From assembly GCF_014529935.1 (NCBI RefSeq), contig NZ_JACVFC010000001.1, positions 1,922,001 to 1,986,000 on the forward strand: a stretch of DNA of 64,000 nt. The letters run 5' to 3'. The first letter of the stretch is position 1. Every line of letters begins with the position of its first letter. The notes beneath the pieces were generated by a model. It ran no database searches. It was given only the letters and a program-made list of their open reading frames with translations, and was not told the origin of the DNA. A program made the position numbers and the translations under genes. Source of the DNA: Chitinophaga qingshengii. GTDB taxonomy: Bacteria > Bacteroidota > Bacteroidia > Chitinophagales > Chitinophagaceae. Below, one piece after another: positions 27,302 through 35,739 of this stretch.

Positions 27302-27826
27302 TTAATGTGCCCTGCTGTTAATTAACAGCATCTGGCGGCAGTTATCAAGATCCCGGCTTTTGCTCTCCAGCTTCCCGGTGAGGTCCATGACCTGCTCTTT
27401 CAGCCCGGCAATATTTTGTTGTGCGTTCTGTAATTCACGCAGCTGTTGCTTGGTTTGCTGTAGTGACAGGCAGGCCTGCACGACGTTGTCATAAAGACCA
27501 TAATGCGTTACTACATCTTTGGGGATGGAGTTCCGCATTTCCGCCAGGGAACCGGCGATTACCTGGTCCATATAGTTTGCATTCTGATTAGGGAGATTAA
27601 TAGAGTCGAGGTTATGTTTTACCTTATCCAGTTTCTGCAGGAACTCTGCCTGAAACGCCTGCTCTTCCCGGAAAGCCGTCAACTCCTTGCGCAGTGCGGC
27701 ATTTTCCCTGGAGGGCACTTGATAATTTAAAAAGATAGCCACCACAAACAGTGCGACGGTAGTCACAAAAAATAATAGGAACCATAGGAAGGAAGCCGTT
27801 CTCTCCTGCTTGTTTAATACTTGCAT
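27302..27826 (-). CDS. tssO: T6SS membrane protein TssO
   Basis: A 174-residue bitopic inner-membrane protein with a short cytosolic start (MQVLNKQERTASFLWFLLFF), one transmembrane helix at about residues 13-33 and a long periplasmic coiled coil with heptads (LREKELTAF-like, QLRELQNAQQNIAGLKEQVM, LTGKLESKSRDL). This layout and its place between tssK and hcp match TssO, one of the trans-envelope subunits that replace TssJ-L-M in subtype iii systems. It should work with TssN and TssP in anchoring the baseplate. Identification is by layout and context more than by a strict motif. Confidence 0.85.
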   Translation of the reverse strand: MQVLNKQERTASFLWFLLFFVTTVALFVVAIFLNYQVPSRENAALRKELTAFREEQAFQAEFLQKLDKVKHNLDSINLPNQNANYMDQVIAGSLAEMRNSIPKDVVTHYGLYDNVVQACLSLQQTKQQLRELQNAQQNIAGLKEQVMDLTGKLESKSRDLDNCRQMLLINSRAH

Positions 27827-27984
27827 ACGAATCTGAGCTTTAGCTGTTAATTGTTTTAAATAAATTCAATATGTTGAAATTGCCAGCCCCGGCTCCGGAC
27901 ACAGCTTCCGGCGAAAACCATCACTACCCGGTCATGGAAAAAAAACGCCAAAAGCCACCTGCCAAAAGCCGGCAATTATATTCA

Positions 27985-29160
27985 TCAATCTGTAAAGAAC
28001 CAGCGCTTGGTTTTATGTTTACGCAGGTATTCTGAATCTTCGGCAGATTCTTCTTTCACAAAAATATTGCTGTCCTGTTTGCGGCCGATGTAATCCAGTC
28101 TGCTGAGGCTTTCAAAGAGTTTATTCACCGCACGCACAAACGGAATCATCGGTTGCAGGCACTCCCGCACATCCAGATGTTTATAACGGATATTGGCGCA
28201 ATTCACCATCAGGTTCTCCAGTTCACCCTGACGCAGTTCACACCACTCCGATAAGTAATTGAGCAATTCTTCCTTACCGGCGCCGGCACGCTGATCGATA
28301 GCGTTTTTCATGGTACGTGCCAGTCCGGCGATGATTTCCAGCATCTGCGCGGGCGACTGGTTCAGTCCCAGCCAACGGAACTGTGTGATACGCGTACCCA
28401 GGAACTGCACCATTTTCTCCGTGATATACAATACTACCAGCGCCAGGTCATTGTTCTGGTTACGGCCATAGATCTTCTGTACAATGTGCACACCATACAA
28501 TTCCATCTGTCCGAGGAACTGGTCCAGTTCGTGATACAGGTCCACCAGGGCCGGATGCGCAGTAACAATACTGCAGGGCGGTATATAATCATCGTCCATT
28601 TGCGGGCGGCCATCCGTTACCGTTATTTTAGCCAGCACCGCCTGGTAACTGCCCAGCTGCCCTTGTGGCAACTGCGACGCAGGCAATACATACAAACTAT
28701 ATTCCGGCGTGGCATACGGCAGGCGCGGCGGATCTTCTTCCAGCAAAGGCTCCCCGCTGGGTTGCCGGTTAAATGGATTCACCTGTATCAGTACGTAATA
28801 GGTATTCTCTGTGTGCTCCGGTTCCCAGTGATAGGTCGTTTCCGGGAAAGTAGTGGCATAACGCAGCGAATGTACGGTATGCTCCGGTATTTCAATACGG
28901 GCGCCCCCAGGCGTTACGGCCCTGCACTCGGTAAGTTTAATGCGCCATTGATGCTGATTGTCTGTCACAAACCAGCAGCGCAAAGATTCTTTCTGTTCTG
29001 CTTTAGGGGGTAACAAACCATAATTAAGCGCATTCACACCACAGGCAAGAGCATCCCGGATCTGGTCCAGCAACGCATTTTCCGTGTCAATAAAATGCTG
29101 CTTCTTTATCTTCATCCCGTCCACCCAGTTCACGGGAAAATGTTTTAATGGCTCTGCCAT
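27985..29160 (-). CDS. tssK: T6SS baseplate protein TssK
   Basis: A 391-residue baseplate subunit, started at the ATG at 29158-29160 (MAEPLKHFPVNWVDGMKIKK); the frame is open eight codons further up. TssK trimers connect the baseplate wedges to the membrane complex. The N-terminal WVDGMKIKKQHFIDTENALL corresponds to the VxWxEGMFLxPQHFQ-like start of the family. The middle has ALVVLYITEKMVQFLGTRIT, and the C-terminal domain, which contacts the membrane complex, ends in KRWFFTD. It follows tssN directly (11 bases) on the same transcript. Confidence 0.93.
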   Translation of the reverse strand: MAEPLKHFPVNWVDGMKIKKQHFIDTENALLDQIRDALACGVNALNYGLLPPKAEQKESLRCWFVTDNQHQWRIKLTECRAVTPGGARIEIPEHTVHSLRYATTFPETTYHWEPEHTENTYYVLIQVNPFNRQPSGEPLLEEDPPRLPYATPEYSLYVLPASQLPQGQLGSYQAVLAKITVTDGRPQMDDDYIPPCSIVTAHPALVDLYHELDQFLGQMELYGVHIVQKIYGRNQNNDLALVVLYITEKMVQFLGTRITQFRWLGLNQSPAQMLEIIAGLARTMKNAIDQRAGAGKEELLNYLSEWCELRQGELENLMVNCANIRYKHLDVRECLQPMIPFVRAVNKLFESLSRLDYIGRKQDSNIFVKEESAEDSEYLRKHKTKRWFFTD

Positions 29161-29170
29161 AGTAATTCGT

Positions 29171-30025
29171 TTAGGATAACACAATTCTGTTGCAAATGAT
29201 CACGCTGTTCTCTTTGATCCCGTTCATGAACACGGCCTTGGCAGGGTCCAGTGTTTTAGCGGAGCCAAACCACCGGGGCTTCAGATGAAACACCCAGCCA
29301 TAGGCTTGCCCGTTATCATCCACAAAATCAATCGGTGTATGCGGGTATCGGTCATTATAGTCATTGATGAAGTGATAGAACAGGTCGCCCAGGTCCATTT
29401 TAATAGGCGTACGGGCCCTGAAATAGGTCCGGCTGCTATCACCCCTGCCCTTTTCCATTTCGAGGCCTATAACGATCAGATCGCGCATTTCGTCCTCGTT
29501 CACTTCCGGTACGTCTTTATACATCGGGTATTGCCACCACTTATGCACTTTCACCGGGATGGCCATCATCCGTTCAAAAGTTTTGTAGACAAAGGTGGGT
29601 AACACAAAAGAGAACATACTGGTCAGCATCGGATAATAAAGGAAGGCATCCTTGTCGAGAAAACGGTTTACGAGTACAAATGCGACACCACCAAATAACC
29701 AGATCGCTACAATAAAGGCCAGCTCAGATCCCAGCGTAGTTTCATTGGCCCAAAAACGGGTGTACATAAAGTGACAGTGTAATATACCCAGCCCCAGAAA
29801 CCATACTTCATAAAAAAGATACTGGTCCATCAGGTTCTTGTGGGTAAATAGGAAAGGGATGGAACTGATCACGGCAAAAATCAGCGTCATACATGCTAAA
29901 TACAACAGTGCCTTCTTTTTAAAAAGACTGAAATTTTTAATGTATCTGCTAAGTAAAGCCACTATGATAGATCCTATGGCCATCACGCCGGCCAACATCA
30001 AATAGAATTTAGCGGTGTATCTCAT
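29171..30025 (-). CDS. tssN: T6SS inner-membrane protein TssN
   Basis: A 284-residue protein with an N-terminal membrane part of four to five helices (about 1-145: FYLMLAGVMAIGSIIVALLS, LYLACMTLIFAVISSIPFLF, FIVAIWLFGGVAFVLV, YPMLTSMFSFVLPTFVY). A cytosolic C-terminal domain of about 130 residues (EDEMRDLIVIGLEMEK, RARTPIKMDLGDLFYHFIND) follows. This is the TssN family found only in the Bacteroidota subtype iii systems, where it is part of the trans-envelope complex. Its cytosolic domain probably docks to the baseplate protein TssK, encoded 11 bases downstream. Confidence 0.92.
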   Translation of the reverse strand: MRYTAKFYLMLAGVMAIGSIIVALLSRYIKNFSLFKKKALLYLACMTLIFAVISSIPFLFTHKNLMDQYLFYEVWFLGLGILHCHFMYTRFWANETTLGSELAFIVAIWLFGGVAFVLVNRFLDKDAFLYYPMLTSMFSFVLPTFVYKTFERMMAIPVKVHKWWQYPMYKDVPEVNEDEMRDLIVIGLEMEKGRGDSSRTYFRARTPIKMDLGDLFYHFINDYNDRYPHTPIDFVDDNGQAYGWVFHLKPRWFGSAKTLDPAKAVFMNGIKENSVIICNRIVLS

Positions 30026-30137
30026 AGCTCTTCCGGTATGTCAGGTTTTTCTTTTTTTGGGTTTTTAACATAACAGCGTTTTTTAGCGCGTCAACAATGT
30101 TAACAAAAATAATTCCACATCAGCACAAAAAAAGCAC

Positions 30138-31094
30138 CTACAGGAAAAAATTATATCCCATAAGCCCCTCCTGTACCTGCTGATCGGACAAGGTTTTCTT
30201 CTTATCAGCCGGATCCGGCAGCAGCACTGTCTCCACATCTATATCCGCCGGAAACAGATATCCATAGCAGGTTTCCAGCAGCCTTCCGTACGATTGCCAG
30301 GGCAGGTAGTCATATACCCGTTGCCGTTGCAGCGGACCAATGGTCACCGTTGCCCGGGGCATGTCTGTATAAAACACTTCCCCCATCATGCTGTCTACCC
30401 CCAGCCGCCACTCCCCCAGCGGCACACCGGTAGCCGTTCGTACAGCCTGCGGCGTATGGTCCACGCTGATCTCCACTTCCTGCTCCAATACCAGCTGCAG
30501 GCAAAGCCGGATCATCCGGTAGTTGCCCGAAATGCGGTGCATATAAGGCAGGAGCTTTACCAATCTGTTAGAAGCCGCTCCGGGTAAGCCCTCAGGCAAA
30601 TCCCAGAATTGGCTGAACAACTGGTCCGCATCCTTACCAAACACATCAAACAACAGATGTTTCTCCCGCTGCTCCAGGAATACCCGTTGCAGGAAAAATT
30701 CATTCTCCAATGGCTGGAAAAAACGCCGTGCCTGTAACTCCTCCTGCTGCTGTCGCTTATAACGGGCCACCATATCCGCAGTACCACGTACCTTGCGCTG
30801 CTCGGAGAATTCGTGAAAAAGTCCCTCCGGCAACCGGTCATATATGCCATCCCGTGACAACGCCAACACTACATAAGGTTGATAAGGCTGACTGTCATCC
30901 AATTTTACATGAAGAATATCTTTATTAAATGAACGGGTAAACACATTCTGCAACTGCACTACTACCTCTTCTCTGCGTACATGATTGTCCAGCAGCTCGC
31001 CCACTACCACTTCCGCCCTTACATCGTAAGGGAAGTCCGCAACGTGTGTTATAACATCTTCCAGTACCGCAGCCTTCTGGGCGTTGTTTACCAT
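30138..31094 (-). CDS. tssG: T6SS baseplate protein TssG
   Basis: A 318-residue baseplate wedge subunit of the Bacteroidota TssG type. The N-terminal helices (VLEDVITHVADFPYDVRAEV) and the C-terminal region (GEVFYTDMPRATVTIGPLQR, then LLETCYGYLFPADIDVETVL) match TssG, which wraps TssF dimers and TssK trimers. It heads the minus-strand T6SS genes, 112 bases before tssN, and is divergent from the tssP-like gene with a shared 210-base AT-rich regulatory gap at 31095-31304 in which I see no clean promoter match. Confidence 0.9.
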   Translation of the reverse strand: MVNNAQKAAVLEDVITHVADFPYDVRAEVVVGELLDNHVRREEVVVQLQNVFTRSFNKDILHVKLDDSQPYQPYVVLALSRDGIYDRLPEGLFHEFSEQRKVRGTADMVARYKRQQQEELQARRFFQPLENEFFLQRVFLEQREKHLLFDVFGKDADQLFSQFWDLPEGLPGAASNRLVKLLPYMHRISGNYRMIRLCLQLVLEQEVEISVDHTPQAVRTATGVPLGEWRLGVDSMMGEVFYTDMPRATVTIGPLQRQRVYDYLPWQSYGRLLETCYGYLFPADIDVETVLLPDPADKKKTLSDQQVQEGLMGYNFFL

Positions 31095-31304
31095 GAGGTT
31101 CTTTATTTTAGGTTTTTCGGGTCGCCGTCGTTAGCATAACTATCTAATCTCAACTGTTCTATGGTTATCCGGGCTAACTATCTGCCCCAAAAATAATATA
31201 TTGCATTTATATGTGGCTCAAATTTTGAAAAAAGAAAAAACGCTTTTGCCAACATAGGCAAATTATCCAAAAAAACAGTAAAATTGTAAAAACCTGAAAA
31301 ACCG

Positions 31305-32357
31305 ATGGCCCCCCGCAAACCCGAAAATGAACACAAGGTAAACTCATTCAGACCCTTTGGTAAAATTGCCAGTCATGTTGACCCCATGGTACTGTGGACT
31401 TTCTTTGGATTATTCCTCATCAGCGCCGTACTGCTTGCATTTCAGCTGGATACACGCGAAGACTGCACCACTACCGACATTGTACTTAGTAACAAACAAC
31501 ATACTTCCGGCAAAGCCTACACGGTAGGTGAAGTCATTACCTTCAATGCCGATAATAAAGATAAAGACAGAAAGAATTTCTCCTGGGAGTTCGGCGACTC
31601 CTCTGCCCGCCAAACCGGCGCCCAGGTATACCACGCTTTCAACAAACCGGGTAGTTACATGGTAACCCTCGTTTCCGGTAAATGCGCCTGGAACAAGGAG
31701 ATCATTATCATCGCTGCACCGGCAGGACCAGTAGCATCTCACCCGGACGTATTCCCCATCATCGATGGCCCCAGTGAAGTATTTGCCGGCAGAGCGGTAA
31801 CCTTCACCAACAAAACACCGGGCGCCCACAGCTGGACCTGGCGCCTCCTGCAGGATAACGCTGAAGCACACTCGCAATCAGCGGTAACCTACACCTTCTC
31901 CTCCCCGGGAGAACGCACCCTGTCCCTCATCGTGAATGGCGATACAGCCCATATGGTGCTGAAACGGATCACGGTATTCCCGGCCAGGCCCATCGTCAGC
32001 GATCCCGTGCCTGATCCCGGATTCCAGCCGCCGCCACCACCGCCACCTGTTGAACCGGAAAAACCGAAAGGCCCCACAGCCCCGGCTGTAGCCGATGATG
32101 AATTCCTGTTCATGCTGTCCCAGGTGACCACCAAACAGAAAAGCGCAGGCGACTTCTCCAAATACCTGTGTGACAACCTGTCGGCACGCGTACTGCTCAA
32201 CGATAAGGAGACAGACAATTTTGCGCACTTCTGCTCACGCATATACGGTAAAAAGAAATTCAAAATAGAAAAGGTAAACCTGATCAAAGACGCCAACGGA
32301 TGTGTGAAAGAAATCAGGATCATGTACGACCGCAAAAAAGTATTGGGCATTTTTTAA
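31305..32357 (+). CDS. tssP: TssP-like T6SS protein with PKD domains
   Basis: A 350-residue bitopic protein: a cytosolic head, one transmembrane helix at about 24-47 (DPMVLWTFFGLFLISAVLLA), then a periplasmic PKD-like beta-sandwich (FNADNKDKDRKNFSWEFGDS, VYHAFNKPGSYMVTLVSGKC). A second PKD-like copy follows (VTFTNKTPGAHSWTWRLL, YTFSSPGERTLSLIVNGD), then a proline-rich linker (PPPPPPPVEPEKPKGP) and a conserved C-terminal domain of about 90 residues (FLFMLSQVTTKQKSAGDFSK). In subtype iii loci this position and architecture belong to TssP, part of the envelope-spanning complex. The name rests on context and layout; the domain layout is seen directly. Confidence 0.75.
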   Translation: MAPRKPENEHKVNSFRPFGKIASHVDPMVLWTFFGLFLISAVLLAFQLDTREDCTTTDIVLSNKQHTSGKAYTVGEVITFNADNKDKDRKNFSWEFGDSSARQTGAQVYHAFNKPGSYMVTLVSGKCAWNKEIIIIAAPAGPVASHPDVFPIIDGPSEVFAGRAVTFTNKTPGAHSWTWRLLQDNAEAHSQSAVTYTFSSPGERTLSLIVNGDTAHMVLKRITVFPARPIVSDPVPDPGFQPPPPPPPVEPEKPKGPTAPAVADDEFLFMLSQVTTKQKSAGDFSKYLCDNLSARVLLNDKETDNFAHFCSRIYGKKKFKIEKVNLIKDANGCVKEIRIMYDRKKVLGIF

Positions 32358-32366
32358 ACGATTCCC

Positions 32367-32798
32367 ATGAAAGGAAAATATTATAAGCTACCGATGGACT
32401 TCTCCCAGCTGCTGCAAAAAAAAGACGTGCCGGCTGTTACCCTGGAAGAATCCGTAGCACAACATATTCACCTGCTGATCACTACCGTACTGGGGGAAAA
32501 TAAAGACGACCCCCAGTATGGCTGTCAGTGGTGGGACAGTGATTTTGATATCAAAGCCTCCAACAACGAGGTAAAGGAACAGGTGGAAAATGCCGTTAAA
32601 ATGTCCGTAGTCAAATACGAAAAACGACTGTCACAAATCCGCGTGGTAGCCGCCGTCAACCAGGAAGAACTGATGCTGGCGCCCGCCCGTAAGATGAAAA
32701 AAAAGATAAGGGTAACCGTTTCGGGCACACTGGCCAAAAACAATAACCCCTTCCAATACACCAGCTATTTCTACATCAGCCCGCTGTCTTACGATTAA
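32367..32798 (+). CDS. tssE: T6SS baseplate protein TssE (gp25-like)
   Basis: A 143-residue gp25/TssE protein that caps and starts sheath assembly on the baseplate. Typical of the GPW/gp25 fold are the helix SVAQHIHLLITTVLGENKDD, the PQYGCQWWDSDFD segment equivalent to the conserved PxxGxxxxD(Y/F) motif, and the C-terminal EKRLSQIRVVAAVNQEELML strands. The start is 9 bases after the tssP-like gene, in one operon with tssF. Confidence 0.92.
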   Translation: MKGKYYKLPMDFSQLLQKKDVPAVTLEESVAQHIHLLITTVLGENKDDPQYGCQWWDSDFDIKASNNEVKEQVENAVKMSVVKYEKRLSQIRVVAAVNQEELMLAPARKMKKKIRVTVSGTLAKNNNPFQYTSYFYISPLSYD

Positions 32799-32828
32799 TA
32801 GTTATTTAACAAACACTCAAAAATCTTC

Positions 32829-32857
32829 GCGCCTTTGCGCTCCTTAGCGCCTTTGCG
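32829..32857. repeat. GCGCCTTTGCG direct repeat between tssE and tssF
   Basis: Two identical 11-base copies of GCGCCTTTGCG at 32829-32839 and 32847-32857, with period 18, in the 73-base tssE-tssF gap. CGCCTTTGCG-type tandem motifs occur in intergenic regions of many Bacteroidota genomes, so this is probably one of those dispersed repeats and not a site specific to T6SS. Confidence 0.55.
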
Positions 32858-32871
32858 AGAACCCGAAATAC

Positions 32872-34704
32872 ATGAAAGAGAAAAAGGAAAGGATAAAAGA
32901 CCGTATGCTGAAAACCGCTGCCCGCCTCTGGGGATACCCCGATGCGGAAGTGGAAACCTCTTTTGACCCCATCGTACAACTGCTGCTGGAAGCCTGCGCC
33001 AGCGAACTGGAGAAAATATCCGGCGAAGTGGACGTGTCTCACGCCCGCCTGGTGGAAAGACTGGCCCAGATCATGATGCCGGAACCCATCACCAGCGCAC
33101 AACCAGCCTTCGGTATTCTCCACGCTATGTCTACTGAAACTTCGGCAGACATACAGGCCGATCATCAGTTTTATCATCATACCAAAACCGGGCACAACAG
33201 CCAGGACCTGTTCTTCTCACCGGTAACTACACACCGCCTCTTTAAAGGGCATATACAATACCTGTGCATTGGCAGTAAACTATACGAAACACGCGATAAC
33301 TGGTTCAAGGAACAGATCCTGCAAGGCAATAGCCTGCCGGATGTAGCACCCAACCACCTGTGGCTGGGCCTCTCCTTTGAAGACGCCAGCCTCAGCTATG
33401 AAGGCATGTCGTTTTTCTTCGACCTGCGCAATATCCACCAGCAGGAAATGTTTTACCACTACCTGCCACTGGCGCGTTTTTTTATCAATGACGTGGAAGT
33501 ACCGGTGAAATCCGGCTATCACCATAGCCGTCCTGCCGATGAAGAAGAAATAGAAAGAATGGTGGAAGTAGCGGTAGATAACAATGCCCGCTATAGCCAG
33601 CATATCCTGCAACGTTTTCGCAAACACTTCCTCACCATCGCGGATACCAGCACCCATAAAATCAACAACGCAGCCCCCCCGGAAGTATTTACCCACATCT
33701 TCGGCCGTGAAACAGAAAAGCTGCAGAAGGAAATACAATGGATACGCATCGAATTCCCGGAAGCGCTGCATCATACCCTGCTGGAGGATCTGTATTGCAG
33801 CATCAACTGCTTTCCGGTCATCAACAAAAAAAATAACGAACAGTCACTGAAACTGAACCGTTATCTCAATATCATCCCGTTACAAACTCCGGATATTTTC
33901 TTCGATATCAAAAGAGTATACGACCTGGAAGGAACCGACTACTACGTCCGCAACTTCACTACCGCCGGCCAGATGCAGGAAGGGGAACTGGTGGTACGCA
34001 GCAGCGGCATCGGCCGCTTCGATACCCGCGAAGCAAAAGAAGTGATTGCCTATCTCATGGAGGTAATCCGGGATGAAAGCTCCCTGTTCGAAGAAGTGAA
34101 AAACGATTACGTAACGAACCGCATGCGGGAACTGCATCAACTGATCGCTTCCCTGGAAGAACAGCTGCAACCCGGTTCCAACAAAGGCAACATTCCCTAT
34201 GTGATGGTAAAGCCCAAAGAGAATGCGGCTTATATCTTCATTGAATTTTATTCTACCAACGGTACCGCTGCCAACAATATCCGTATGGGCAGCAAACTAC
34301 TGGAATACGGCAGCATACAAACCAAACCTGGCAGCATTACCCTGCTGACCAACACGCAGGGCGGTAAAGGCCGGCTGAACATTGATGAAAAAATCAATCT
34401 CTATCGCTCACACCTGTTGTCTCACAACCGGGTAGTTACACCGGAAGATATCAAAGCATTGTGCCGTATCATCTATGGGAAAGAGTTAAAAACAGCGGCG
34501 GTTAACAAAGGCGTGAGCCTGCAGCCGGGCGGCAATGCGGGTTACGTAAGAACCATGGACATTAAGCTGCAACTGGTACGACCCCTTGCGCAATATCCAT
34601 CTGCCAACCTGCATTATCTCAAAGAGGAATTACTGCTCCAGCTGGAAGAAAAATCTGCCAATACATTCCCGTTCCGGGTATTCGTCAACGATGTACTGAT
34701 GTGA
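32872..34704 (+). CDS. tssF: T6SS baseplate protein TssF
   Basis: A 610-residue main baseplate wedge protein, the partner of TssG, TssK and TssE. The family start KDRMLKTAARLWGYPDAEVE is followed by SFDPIVQLLLEACASELEKI, the region of the conserved DP(D/H)VERLLEGFAFL motif. The middle TRFDTREAKEVIAYLMEVIRDESSLF-like part and the end (KLQLVRPLAQYPSANLHYLK, EEKSANTFPFRVFVNDVLM) match TssF ends. Its last 91 bases overlap, tail to tail, the 3' end of the convergent lytic transglycosylase gene. Confidence 0.93.
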   Translation: MKEKKERIKDRMLKTAARLWGYPDAEVETSFDPIVQLLLEACASELEKISGEVDVSHARLVERLAQIMMPEPITSAQPAFGILHAMSTETSADIQADHQFYHHTKTGHNSQDLFFSPVTTHRLFKGHIQYLCIGSKLYETRDNWFKEQILQGNSLPDVAPNHLWLGLSFEDASLSYEGMSFFFDLRNIHQQEMFYHYLPLARFFINDVEVPVKSGYHHSRPADEEEIERMVEVAVDNNARYSQHILQRFRKHFLTIADTSTHKINNAAPPEVFTHIFGRETEKLQKEIQWIRIEFPEALHHTLLEDLYCSINCFPVINKKNNEQSLKLNRYLNIIPLQTPDIFFDIKRVYDLEGTDYYVRNFTTAGQMQEGELVVRSSGIGRFDTREAKEVIAYLMEVIRDESSLFEEVKNDYVTNRMRELHQLIASLEEQLQPGSNKGNIPYVMVKPKENAAYIFIEFYSTNGTAANNIRMGSKLLEYGSIQTKPGSITLLTNTQGGKGRLNIDEKINLYRSHLLSHNRVVTPEDIKALCRIIYGKELKTAAVNKGVSLQPGGNAGYVRTMDIKLQLVRPLAQYPSANLHYLKEELLLQLEEKSANTFPFRVFVNDVLM

Positions 34705-35738
34705 GATTCGATACTCAGCAATTTTACTTCGCCGCCGGTCTTTAACAAATCGAGCGGCACTCCTTTTTTACCATCGGTAGCGCAAAGGATAACGGTATTG
34801 CCAAAACCCAGATCCACATAAACACGGTTACTCACAATCCATCCTTTGCCGGATAAACTGGCATTGCGGCCAACATACACGCCATTCGCCTGCATATTGT
34901 CCAGCATATGAATATTCACCAGCTCGCCATCCCGGAAGGAGGCGTTGTTTTGCAGACGGGCAGTATATACGTTGGTAGATTGTTTGGGCAGCGCTTTTTT
35001 ACCGACCGTGATACGGATCGTATTAAAATCCTGAAGATTCCCGGGAGAAGGTGTTTGCGGATTCGCAAATACGGAACCTTTGCTTTCCCTTTTGGCGAAT
35101 ACGTTGTAGCCAAAGCCGGGCAGGTATAATTCAGGGCTTTCAAACAGCTGTTTGATGGCGATGATTTTATAGATATACTGGGCCGTTTCATTATTCAGCA
35201 TCAGCTGATAATAATCGCGGCTGCCCTGCCGCCGTATATTTTTGGAGATGTTACCGGCGCCGCAGTTATAAGCAGCTGCGGCCAGCGTCCAGGACTGCAG
35301 CTGATCGTGCAGCATCCGTATCAGTTTGCAGGCGGCATGGGTGGCTTTGATCAGGTGATTACGCTCATCGTAGTCGCCCGCAACCGTGAGGCCCAGCTCC
35401 GCGGCAGTTCCCGGCATAATCTGCCATACGCCCTGCGCTCCTACAGGAGAAGTAGCGTTGGTGAGCCCACTCTCTACAATAGGCAGGTATTTAAAATCCA
35501 GCGGTACCTGGTACTGTTGCAGAATAGGCTCTATGACCGGGAAATACATTTCCGCTTTAGACCGGAGCGCCGGCAGGTATCCCTGGTAACGAAGATTTCT
35601 TTTGATCACATCCATCAGCCGGAAGGATACGAAGTCCCGCTCCATAGGCACCACTTCACCGCAGAAATCAACCTGCTGCGCTATTACGGGGCTTGTGAAG
35701 AGACAAACAAATAACCCTATCAGATACCAGCGTCTCAT
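34614..35738 (-). CDS. Lytic transglycosylase fused to a TraM/VirB10-like C-terminal domain
   Basis: A 374-residue exported protein (signal RRWYLIGLFVCLFTSPVIAQ). Residues about 60-190 are an SLT lytic transglycosylase of the MltD type: the catalytic Glu in LPIVESGLTNATSPVGAQGV, then WQIMPGTAAELGL, then AAAAYNCGAGNISKNI, cutting peptidoglycan glycan strands. The C-terminal part (NVYTARLQNNASFRDGELVN, IHMLDNMQANGVYVGRNASL, WIVSNRVYVDLGFG) follows the pattern of conjugative-transposon TraM (VirB10-like). The last 30 residues are Ser-rich and overlap tssF antisense, suggesting a lost stop. The upstream TraN-like gene is one base away, so both are co-translated. It probably opens the wall for, and forms part of, the T6SS envelope complex; the TraM assignment is by resemblance. 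Confidence 0.75.
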   Translation of the reverse strand: MRRWYLIGLFVCLFTSPVIAQQVDFCGEVVPMERDFVSFRLMDVIKRNLRYQGYLPALRSKAEMYFPVIEPILQQYQVPLDFKYLPIVESGLTNATSPVGAQGVWQIMPGTAAELGLTVAGDYDERNHLIKATHAACKLIRMLHDQLQSWTLAAAAYNCGAGNISKNIRRQGSRDYYQLMLNNETAQYIYKIIAIKQLFESPELYLPGFGYNVFAKRESKGSVFANPQTPSPGNLQDFNTIRITVGKKALPKQSTNVYTARLQNNASFRDGELVNIHMLDNMQANGVYVGRNASLSGKGWIVSNRVYVDLGFGNTVILCATDGKKGVPLDLLKTGGEVKLLSIESHISTSLTNTRNGNVLADFSSSWSSNSSLR

Positions 35739-35739
35739 G

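Noticed and set aside
31095..31304. Divergent promoter pair between tssG and the tssP-like gene
   Set aside because: The gap is AT-rich and surely regulatory, but no TTTG-N19-TAnnTTTG match with correct spacing was found on either strand, so no site is listed.
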